58,777 nucleotides of DNA from Ferruginibacter sp. GTDB lineage: Bacteria > Bacteroidota > Bacteroidia > Chitinophagales > Chitinophagaceae. The stretch covers positions 1-58,777 of the forward strand of contig JANXVN010000235.1 of assembly GCA_025351645.1 (NCBI GenBank). Reading direction: 5' to 3'. Positions 52,025-58,777 of the stretch are shown here, piece by piece; position 1 is the first letter of the stretch; the number at the start of each line of letters is the position of its first letter. Position numbers and translations under genes: made by a program. A model generated the notes under the pieces. It was given only the letters and a program-made list of their open reading frames with translations. It was not told the origin of the DNA and did no database searches.

Positions 52025-53101
52025 ATGCTTTCCACATATTCTTACCAGCAACTTTTTTTGTTTGCAAAAAATATTTTTTTACATATTGGTTGCACCGAAA
52101 CCAATGCCTTAACTGCTGCAAAAGTGCTGCTATCAGCCGATTTGCGTGGGGTAGATAGCCACGGTATTGCACGTTTATCTGGTTATGTAAGGCTGTGGGA
52201 AGTAAATCGGGTAAATGCCAACCCTACAATTTCTATAGTGCACGAAACCCCCTCTACAGCTACAGTTGATGGCGATAAAGGCTTAGGTTTAATAGTGGCA
52301 CCGGCAGCCATGCAGATAGCAATCGGCAAAGCAAAAAATGTAGGCACGGGGTGGGTTAGCGTAAAAAATAGTAATCACTTTGGCATAGCTGGGATACACG
52401 CTATGATGGCTTTGGAGCATGATATGATAGGTATTGCCATGACTAACGCTTCACCACTTGTAGCGCCCACATTTTCTATAGAAAGATTATTAGGCACCAA
52501 CCCGATAGCGGTGGCCATACCTTCCGGCAATGAAGCGCCATTTGTTGCAGATTTTGCTACCACCACAGCAGCCAACGGTAAATTAGAAATATTGCAACGA
52601 AAAAATTTGGATACGCCGACAGGCTGGGTGCAGACAAGCACTGGCGAACCTAGCACTAGTGCTGCTGAAGTAAAAAATGGTGGCGCTTTATTGCCCTTAG
52701 GTGGCGATAAAGAACATGGAAGCCACAAAGGATATATGCTCGGTAGTATTGTAGATATCTTTTCAGCTATTTTAAGTGGTGCTAATTACGGCCCGTGGGT
52801 TCCGCCATTTCCGGCTTATGTGCCTATGCCCCAAAATATGCCGGGCGAAGGCATCGGCCATTTTTTTGGTGTAATGCGGATTGATGCTTTTAGGCCTGCG
52901 GCAGATTTTAAAGCACACATGGATAATTGGATTTGTCGTTTTAAAAATGCCAAAACAGTAGCGGGTGAAACAACAGTTGTAATACCCGGAGAACCAGAAG
53001 CAGCTATAGAAATAGAAAGGATGAATAATGGCATACCAATAATAGGGTCAGTAATAACCGACCTTAAGGAACTGGCAGCAAAATTTCAGGTAACGTTTTA
53101 A
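52025..53101 (+). CDS. Ldh-family oxidoreductase (malate/L-lactate dehydrogenase type)
   Basis: An NAD(P)-dependent oxidoreductase of the LDH2/MDH2 family. The characteristic blocks are LLSADLRGVDSHGIARLSGYV, SNHFGIAGIHAM, GTNPIAVAIPSG and the glycine-rich GGALLPLGGDKEHGSHKGY. At 358 residues it is full length. Possible substrates include malate, lactate and ureidoglycolate; sequence alone does not decide. Confidence 0.92.
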   Translation: MLSTYSYQQLFLFAKNIFLHIGCTETNALTAAKVLLSADLRGVDSHGIARLSGYVRLWEVNRVNANPTISIVHETPSTATVDGDKGLGLIVAPAAMQIAIGKAKNVGTGWVSVKNSNHFGIAGIHAMMALEHDMIGIAMTNASPLVAPTFSIERLLGTNPIAVAIPSGNEAPFVADFATTTAANGKLEILQRKNLDTPTGWVQTSTGEPSTSAAEVKNGGALLPLGGDKEHGSHKGYMLGSIVDIFSAILSGANYGPWVPPFPAYVPMPQNMPGEGIGHFFGVMRIDAFRPAADFKAHMDNWICRFKNAKTVAGETTVVIPGEPEAAIEIERMNNGIPIIGSVITDLKELAAKFQVTF

Positions 53102-53161
53102 AATAAATTATGTACCATATGCATATTCAAGGAAAGTTTACCCTTATAATTTTCCTCTAAT

Positions 53162-53169
53162 TATATTTG
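53162..53169 (+). promoter_or_regulatory. Candidate -7 element for the aspartate kinase gene
   Basis: TATATTTG matches TAnnTTTG and lies 24 bp before the ATG at 53194. Confidence 0.4.
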
Positions 53170-53193
53170 CACTCCAATTAAAATACTTGCGTA

Positions 53194-54513
53194 ATGAAAA
53201 TAATGAAGTTTGGTGGTACCAGTGTAGGCAAACCAGAAAGGATGCATGAAGTAGCGAAACTGATCATCAAAGATGCGGAACCTAAAATTGTTGTGTTATC
53301 TGCCTTAAGCGGTACCACAAATTCTTTGGTAGAAATTAGTAACTCCCTAGCAAATGCGGACAGAAATACCGCAAGGCAACAAATAGAAGCGCTGGAACTG
53401 CATTACCAAGATTTTATAACGCAATTAGTAACCACTGCCGCCGGTATTGAAGCTGCAAAATGTATCGTTACAGAACATTTTGAATTTCTACATATCATTT
53501 TAAAAATATCTTTCAGCGAAGCTTTAAATAAAGATATTTTGGCGCAGGGCGAATTGTTAAGCACCAAATTATTTTCTGTTTACCTAACTGAAAAAGGTAT
53601 CGAACATGCGTTAATACCCGCATTGGATTTTATGACCATCGATAATTACGATGAACCGCAAATAGGCAGTATCAAAGTTAAGCTGGCGCAGATATTACAA
53701 AAGCATAAAGAGAAGACCATCTTCATCACACAAGGCTTTATCAGCCGCAATTCAAAAGGCGAAGTAGATAATTTAAAAAGAGGAGGAAGCGATTATAGTG
53801 CCTCGCTTATTGCCGCAGCTGTAAATGCATCTGTCTGCGAAATTTGGACAGATATTGACGGCATGCACAACAACGACCCAAGAGTTGTTAAGAATACAGT
53901 GGCCATTGAACAACTTAGTTTTGAAGAAGCTGCGGAACTGGCATATTTTGGCGCAAAAATTTTGCACCCTGCAAGTATTTGGCCGGCGCAGTTTTATAAG
54001 GTGCCAGTTAAATTATTAAACACCATGCGCCCAGAAGCAAGGGGTACGTTAATAACAGAACTAGCAGGCAGCGTAGGCGTAAAAGCTGTGGCAGCAAAGG
54101 ATGGCATTACAGCTATTAAAATAAAAAGCAGCCGCATGTTACTGGCTTATGGTTTTTTAAGAAAAATATTTGAAGTATTTGAAAAGCACCGTACTTCAAT
54201 AGACATGATAACAACATCAGAAGTTGGCGTATCGCTAACCATTGATAATGATAGCAACTTGCAAGCCATCATACAAGAGTTGGAGCCGTTTGGCAGCGTT
54301 GAAATAGATGCTAACCAAACCATAGTTTCAATTGTTGGCAATGAGGTTACTGAAACGAAAGATGTGATGCACCAACTGTTTACTGCGCTAAAGGATATTC
54401 CTATCCGTATGGTAAGTTATGGAGGTAGCAGCCACAACATTTCTATCCTTATCCCCAAAAATTTTAAAGAGCAGACGTTACAATTATTAAACGCTGGCTT
54501 ATTTGGATTGTAA
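53194..54513 (+). CDS. Aspartate kinase
   Basis: It phosphorylates aspartate, the first committed step to lysine, threonine and methionine. The amino-acid kinase domain begins MKIMKFGGTSVGKPERM and contains ITQGFISRNSKGE and FGAKILHPASIWPA. Two ACT domains follow (about 300-439). The length of 439 indicates a monofunctional enzyme without a homoserine dehydrogenase. Its stop is 3 bp from that of the convergent DUF962 gene. Confidence 0.96.
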   Translation: MKIMKFGGTSVGKPERMHEVAKLIIKDAEPKIVVLSALSGTTNSLVEISNSLANADRNTARQQIEALELHYQDFITQLVTTAAGIEAAKCIVTEHFEFLHIILKISFSEALNKDILAQGELLSTKLFSVYLTEKGIEHALIPALDFMTIDNYDEPQIGSIKVKLAQILQKHKEKTIFITQGFISRNSKGEVDNLKRGGSDYSASLIAAAVNASVCEIWTDIDGMHNNDPRVVKNTVAIEQLSFEEAAELAYFGAKILHPASIWPAQFYKVPVKLLNTMRPEARGTLITELAGSVGVKAVAAKDGITAIKIKSSRMLLAYGFLRKIFEVFEKHRTSIDMITTSEVGVSLTIDNDSNLQAIIQELEPFGSVEIDANQTIVSIVGNEVTETKDVMHQLFTALKDIPIRMVSYGGSSHNISILIPKNFKEQTLQLLNAGLFGL

Positions 54514-54516
54514 TAC

Positions 54517-54981
54517 TTATAGTTTTAAGCCCAGCCTTGCATAGATAAAACTCATTAGCCAGGCTGGGCCAATCAGTAAAAACTGGATATCTTTTAAGAA
54601 AGATGGTTTCTTGCCTTCTACCTTGTGCCCATAAAATTGCCCTGCCCAGGCAGCAATAAATATTACTATTGAAAAAGCCCATAGCGGCATAAAAAATCGC
54701 ATTTCAATAAGGTGGCAAATTAACAAGCAAAAGCTGTTAAATAAGAACATCCCTAACCACAATGTTTTACTTAAAGTAAAATAGTATACGGTCACAAATA
54801 AAAGCACCACCATAGCGAGGTTTATATGATGGCTTGCAAAATAAAAAGGCAGCTTAATGCAATACAGCAATCCAGTTATAGAAAAAAAGATTGCTGGCAC
54901 ACAAATCCAATGGATTGTTTTATTTGTATAGTTTTGATGGCTATCTCCATACTCAGTAAGCCACTCTTGTATAGTTGGCAT
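54517..54981 (-). CDS. DUF962/Mpo1-like membrane protein
   Basis: A 154-residue protein with four predicted helices. The N-terminal EWLTEYGDSHQNYTNKTIHW and the later IAAWAGQFYGHKVEGKKPSF are the Mpo1-like signature with conserved histidines. The yeast homologue is an Fe-dependent dioxygenase that alpha-oxidises 2-hydroxy fatty acids; the bacterial role is assumed to be similar. It is convergent with aspartate kinase and divergent from the tandem-repeat region. Confidence 0.88.
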   Translation of the reverse strand: MPTIQEWLTEYGDSHQNYTNKTIHWICVPAIFFSITGLLYCIKLPFYFASHHINLAMVVLLFVTVYYFTLSKTLWLGMFLFNSFCLLICHLIEMRFFMPLWAFSIVIFIAAWAGQFYGHKVEGKKPSFLKDIQFLLIGPAWLMSFIYARLGLKL

Positions 54982-55063
54982 AGTGCATTTTTTTTATATA
55001 CCTAAGTTAGTATATTCTTTCAAAAGTGGCTATTAAAACATCTTCCCTAAAATAAATATCAAT

Positions 55064-55722
55064 TTTAAACTTTATTTTTTTCGCATGCAACCCTTTTACA
55101 AAAAAAACCGTCTTAAGGATGATTTTTCACAGGATATTGGAATTACACGGGGAGGAATTTTTATTCCACCCCCTTTTTATTTTAAAAGGTTTCTTTTGTC
55201 AATCTATTATTTTCTATTCTCTATAAAAATGAGCCTTCTTAAAATCCGCCTGTTTTGCTACAGCGAATTATCCGTCTGCCATAATTAAATCTTCTTTTAA
55301 TATTTTGTATATCAGCCTGATAAAAGGTTTTAAAACTTTATTTTTTCTTGATGCAACCCTTTTACAAAAAAAACCGTCTTAGGGATGGTTTTTCATAGGA
55401 TATTGGAATTACACGGGGAGGGATTTTTATTCCACCCCTTTTTTTATCTTTAAAAAGTTCCTTTTACCAATTTATCAATCCTATTACTTTAGAAAAATTT
55501 CCTTCTTAAAATCCGCCAGTTTTTGCTAGTGGCAATTATCCATCAACCAGCATCAAATCTTCTTTATGTAGTTTGTGCATCAGCCCGAAAAAGATTTTTA
55601 AAACTTTATTTTTTCTTGATGCAACCCTTTTTCAAAAAAAACCGTCTTAGGGATGGTTTTTCATAGGATATTGGAATTACACGGGGAGGAATTTTTATTC
55701 CACCCCTTTTTATCTTTAAAGA
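55064..55722. repeat. Tandem array of about 2.5 copies of a 267-bp unit with paired hairpins
   Basis: Three copies of GCAACCC within a larger conserved block begin at 55087, 55353 and 55621 (spacing 266 and 268 bp). The block of about 125 bp holds an ATGCAACCCTTT start-like sequence, a hairpin AAACCGTC...GGATGGTTT, and a second hairpin GGGGAGGAAT...ATTCCACCCC with a T-rich tail. The remaining 140 bp of copies 1 and 2 are more diverged; copy 3 lacks them. It lies in the 794-bp gap between two divergent genes. Confidence 0.85.
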
Positions 55723-55775
55723 ACCGGATTACCTAGAATATGAAGCAACTTTTTATCTTTAAATAAACATACAAA

Positions 55776-56057
55776 ATGATAGCTATACCCGAAAACTATA
55801 AGCCTATAAGCAAAAAGCATTGGGCCACATTTATACTACCAGTTATATTAGGCATATTTGGATTGTTATTATTATTTCATAGCTGGGTACTATTAAATTT
55901 ATTCGGAATAATTTTAATAATTATCAGTATTGCCACCATATACACGCTGGCAACAATAAGTACTAAAATTGATTATTGCCACATTTGTATTTCTAAAGGT
56001 ATTTTTTCATCAAAAAAATCTCGTTTTCAAATTCCTGTTACAATTACTGCTGAGTAA
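55776..56057 (+). CDS. Small two-helix membrane protein
   Basis: A 93-residue protein with hydrophobic segments (about 18-37 and 40-62: ILPVILGIFGLLLLFHSW and LFGIILIIISIATIYTLAT), then a short polar tail with CHICISKG. It is not recognised as a known family. It is next to the tandem-repeat region, which may be in its leader. No signal peptide. Confidence 0.6.
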   Translation: MIAIPENYKPISKKHWATFILPVILGIFGLLLLFHSWVLLNLFGIILIIISIATIYTLATISTKIDYCHICISKGIFSSKKSRFQIPVTITAE

Positions 56058-56198
56058 ATTCCAACAAACTACATAGGCATAAATATAACAATTACCATAT
56101 TGGACGAAGGAATAATAATTTTGTACCTAAACTTATAATGATAGGGGAGTTATTAAAAACTTACATAAACAACACCTGAAGCCCTAAAATATCTGCAT

Positions 56199-56232
56199 TA
56201 AAAAAGGCCGCAAAATTTGCGGCCTTTTTTAA
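56199..56232 (-). terminator. Intrinsic terminator after queA
   Basis: A perfect stem AAAAAGGCCGCAAA / TTTGCGGCCTTTTT with a 2-base centre and long flanking A and T tracts. It lies about 20 bp beyond the queA stop in the minus direction and is usable in both directions. Confidence 0.85.
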
Positions 56233-56252
56233 TAGTAAAAATAATATTGTAA

Positions 56253-57302
56253 TTAAATTATCAGCATTGCATCTCCATAACTAAAGAAACGGTATTTATC
56301 TTTAATAGCTTTTTTGTAAGCTTCCATTACCAAATCATAACCTGCAAAGGCACATGTCATAATTAACAAGCTAGTTTTAGGTAAATGAAAATTAGTTACC
56401 AAAGCATCTGCAATAGAAAAATTATAGGGAGGGTGAATAAACATGTTTGTCCAGCCCTCAGAAGGCTTCAATAATTTTTGCGCTGTAAAAGATGATTCCA
56501 TTGCCCTCATAGTGGTAGTACCAACAGAGCAAATCCTTCTGCCATCTGCTTTTGCTTTGTTTACGATAGCACAAGCTGTTTCATCAATGCCATAATATTC
56601 AGCATCCATTTTATGCTTGCTTAAATCTTCCACTTCAATTGGGCGAAAAGTACCTAGGCCAGTGTGTAAAGTAACTTCAGCAAAACGAAGCCCTTTAATT
56701 TCCAATCTTTTAATTAGTTCTTTACTATAATGCAAGCCTGCAGTTGGTGCTGCAACAGCGCCTTCATGCTTGGCGTAAACGGTTTGGTAACGTTCTTTAT
56801 CCTCTTCATCGGGCTTGCGCTTAATATATTTTGGTAAAGGCGTTTCACCCATAAAATCAAGCATAGTCCTAAATTCTTCTTCAGTGCCATCCCATAAAAA
56901 ACGGATGGTACGGCCACGGCTGGTGGTATTGTCAATTACTTCTGCTACCAACTCGTCATTTTCACCAAAATATAATTTATTGCCTACACGTATCTTACGG
57001 GCGGGGTCTACAATTACATCCCATAAACGGTTGGGCTTGTTTAGTTCCCTTAATAAAAATACTTCAATTTTAGCACCTGTTTTTTCTTTGCGCCCATACA
57101 TACGGGCTGGAAAAACTTTGGTGTTATTAACAACCATTACATCCTTATCATCAAAATAATCAATAATGTCGCGAAAGTACTTGTTTTCAATTTCGCCAGT
57201 TTTGCGGTGGATAACCATCATACGGCTATCTTCTCTGCGTTTGGTAGGATTTTGAGCAATTAAATTTAGGGGAAGGTCGAATCTGAATTGACTTAATTTC
57301 AT
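56253..57302 (-). CDS. queA: S-adenosylmethionine:tRNA ribosyltransferase-isomerase
   Basis: It adds the cyclopentenediol precursor to tRNA to make epoxyqueuosine. The N-terminal [20 protein letters not shown], the [17 protein letters not shown] block, [15 protein letters not shown] and the C-terminal [19 protein letters not shown] are diagnostic. The start is placed at ATG 57302 (349 residues); a longer frame from 57389 adds 29 residues outside the family. The gene is isolated and followed by a strong terminator. Confidence 0.96.
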   Translation of the reverse strand: MKLSQFRFDLPLNLIAQNPTKRREDSRMMVIHRKTGEIENKYFRDIIDYFDDKDVMVVNNTKVFPARMYGRKEKTGAKIEVFLLRELNKPNRLWDVIVDPARKIRVGNKLYFGENDELVAEVIDNTTSRGRTIRFLWDGTEEEFRTMLDFMGETPLPKYIKRKPDEEDKERYQTVYAKHEGAVAAPTAGLHYSKELIKRLEIKGLRFAEVTLHTGLGTFRPIEVEDLSKHKMDAEYYGIDETACAIVNKAKADGRRICSVGTTTMRAMESSFTAQKLLKPSEGWTNMFIHPPYNFSIADALVTNFHLPKTSLLIMTCAFAGYDLVMEAYKKAIKDKYRFFSYGDAMLII

Positions 57303-57570
57303 TTGTATCAATAAATTTTTTAATGATAACCAAGCCCGTGTACTGTAAAATTTTACAGAGATATGTAGCCTGTTAACGGCACTTATCATGTTACGGCATG
57401 ATTTTTAAGATTGCAAAGCTAACTTATTTTATGTAATTTAAGTTAATAATATTCCTGAGGCTTAAACACATAAAATAATCACTAAAATGCGTTAATAATG
57501 GCAGTATTTTTTGTGTAATTAACCACTTCTCTGCACCTTTATAAAACACCATTAGGTTAACAACTGAAGT

Positions 57571-58777
57571 ATGAATAAAAACAGTAAATACATAACATTA
57601 ATAATAATTTTAATAGCATCATGCACCTCCATCTATAGCCAAAAAAATACTGCTAGTAAATACCCAAGCTTATTTTGGGAAATTTCGGGCAATGGCCTAA
57701 AAAAGCCATCTTATCTTTTCGGCACCATGCACGTTAGCAATAAAATGGTTTTTCATTTAAGCGATTCATTTTATTATGCCATGAAAAGCGTTGACGCCGT
57801 TGCGCTGGAATTAAACCCCGATATATGGCAGGGTAAAATGGTACGGCTAGATCAAACAAAACAAAATTATGCTGAGTATGTAAAAGCACCTTCGGGCGAC
57901 TTGCTAACTGAAAGCTCTTTTAAAATAGATAAGTATGATGATGAACTAAAAGCCGCCCTTAGCACAGAACCTACTGTGGTAAATAGTTTGCTTTACCGCA
58001 CCTACAAAGCGAAAGAAGATTTTGAAGAAGATACTTTTTTAGACCTCTACATTTTTCAAACGGGAAAAAAGCTGGGCAAGCGTTCTGCAGGCGTAGAAGA
58101 TTTTAGTGAAACAGAGAAAATTGTACTGCAAGCCTATGCAGATATGGCCACCGAAAAGAAGAAAAAAAATGTAGATATAGATGGCGAATCAATGAGGGAC
58201 ATCACCAAAAAAATACAAGATGCTTATCGCCGTGGCGATTTGGACATGATGGACTCGCTGGATATTATGACGGAAAGGTCGGATGCGTTTAGAGAAAAAT
58301 TTTTATACCAGCGTAATGAAGTACAAGCAAGTTCTATTGATACCATTATTAAAAAAAGCAGCCTTTTTGTAGGCGTAGGCGCTGCCCATTTACCAGGCTC
58401 AAGGGGCATTATAGAATTATTGCGTAAAAAAGGGTATAAGCTTCGCCCCATTAAAATGACGGATAGGGATACGGAAAAAAAAGAGGAGACCGATAAACTA
58501 AAAGTACCTGTACTTTTTGCTCAAAGACAAGCCGATGATGGCTTTTACAATGTGGAAATGCCCGGGCCACTTTATAAAATGACAGAGGATAACCAACAAT
58601 TAGACAGGCGCCAATATTCTGACATGAATAATGGTAGTTATTATTTAGTGACCAGGGTAAAAACGCATGCTGCATATTTAGGGCAAAATGATGCTCAGGT
58701 AATGAAGAAGATTGATAGCATGCTGTATGAAAATATACCCGGTAAAATTTTGAAAAAAGTATTAATAGAAAAAAATG
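57571..58777 (+). CDS. TraB/GumN family protein (3' partial)
   Basis: The frame starts at ATG 57571 and is open to the end of the window, about 402 codons. A signal peptide (about 1-23, ending SIYSQ) exports it. The TraB/GumN signature is visible as PSYLFGTMHVSNK near the start and SLFVGVGAAHLPGSRGIIEL in the middle. A further C-terminal region after about 305 continues past the window. The family is thought to contain metal-dependent peptidase-like domains, but the role here is unknown. Confidence 0.88.
   Translation, partial: MNKNSKYITLIIILIASCTSIYSQKNTASKYPSLFWEISGNGLKKPSYLFGTMHVSNKMVFHLSDSFYYAMKSVDAVALELNPDIWQGKMVRLDQTKQNYAEYVKAPSGDLLTESSFKIDKYDDELKAALSTEPTVVNSLLYRTYKAKEDFEEDTFLDLYIFQTGKKLGKRSAGVEDFSETEKIVLQAYADMATEKKKKNVDIDGESMRDITKKIQDAYRRGDLDMMDSLDIMTERSDAFREKFLYQRNEVQASSIDTIIKKSSLFVGVGAAHLPGSRGIIELLRKKGYKLRPIKMTDRDTEKKEETDKLKVPVLFAQRQADDGFYNVEMPGPLYKMTEDNQQLDRRQYSDMNNGSYYLVTRVKTHAAYLGQNDAQVMKKIDSMLYENIPGKILKKVLIEKN

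Noticed and set aside
55085..55288. The 67-codon frame in repeat copy 1 as an ordinary gene.
   Set aside because: Copies 2 and 3 of the same repeat stop after 15 codons, so only the short conserved portion has any support; it is reported as part of the repeat.
1..58777. tRNA, rRNA genes or CRISPR arrays.
   Set aside because: No TΨC-arm pattern with cloverleaf context, no rRNA-like stretch, and no short regularly spaced direct repeats were seen by eye.

Overview
The window is about 59 kb of AT-rich chromosome from a Bacteroidetes bacterium, most likely Chitinophagaceae or a close relative. This is judged from gene content, not from a search. The markers are gldE and gldD (gliding/type IX secretion), a type IX C-terminal sorting domain, Bat proteins, DUF3098 beside ftsX, a 29-residue AURKAIP1/COX24-type protein, a long-form ispG, and start codons preceded by A-rich tracts instead of GGAGG. 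Several promoters carry the Bacteroidetes -7 motif TAnnTTTG. No tRNA, rRNA or CRISPR array was seen. The window starts inside atpA and ends inside a TraB/GumN-family gene.

Layout. 0-5.4 kb: 3' part of atpA followed by a terminator (no atpG), a secreted sorting-domain protein, and an RNase G/E gene on the minus strand with a tiny ribosome-associated gene, a TPR protein and an HU gene upstream of it. 7-10.8 kb: mutY, ssb, gldE, gldD. 11-16.6 kb: DUF3109 protein, class D beta-lactamase lipoprotein, a BatB-BatC fusion, ispG. 16.6-17.3 kb: a two-gene patch of phage-like or membrane genes. 17.6-26.6 kb: nadB, an LpxL-type acyltransferase, a NUMOD4/HNH endonuclease, a persulfide-dioxygenase/rhodanese gene with an ArsR regulator, tsaB, ridA, a 2-hydroxyacid dehydrogenase, greA and a HIT protein. 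26.7-34.3 kb: ruvC, a flippase-like membrane protein with DUF3108, a lactonase-like hydrolase, an UMF1 transporter, uppP, DUF3098 and ftsX, with several palindromic repeat elements between them. 34.7-38.1 kb: leuS, interrupted in frame by an endonuclease element. 38.2-43.7 kb: an unknown gene, an M23 peptidase, a run of tiny membrane-protein genes (two frame-disrupted), and a minus-strand group of Tes-like radical SAM enzyme, Lgt-like membrane protein and lipoprotein. 43.9-54.5 kb: dxs, rbfA, a LolC/E-type permease, a WecA-type transferase, frr, a truncated fatty-acid hydroxylase, an HsdR-N nuclease domain protein, AMP nucleosidase, an Ldh-family oxidoreductase and aspartate kinase. 54.5-58.8 kb: a DUF962 gene, a 2.5-copy tandem repeat of about 267 bp, a small membrane protein, queA and the truncated TraB gene.

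Most genes are core housekeeping: envelope synthesis (uppP, ftsX, WecA-type, LpxL-type, Bat, gld), isoprenoid precursors (ispG, dxs), translation (leuS, frr, rbfA, tsaB, queA), and DNA repair (mutY, ruvC).

The most striking feature is in leuS. A 515-bp element with inverted-repeat ends, an apparent 4-bp target duplication and a DUF559 endonuclease domain sits in frame inside an essential aminoacyl-tRNA synthetase, adding 173 codons. Degenerate relatives of its hairpin ends lie in three nearby intergenic gaps. Second in interest are the Tes-like radical SAM/Lgt-like pair, a candidate for unusual lipid chemistry, and the tandem repeats near 55 kb, each with a short conserved ORF and two terminator-like hairpins.
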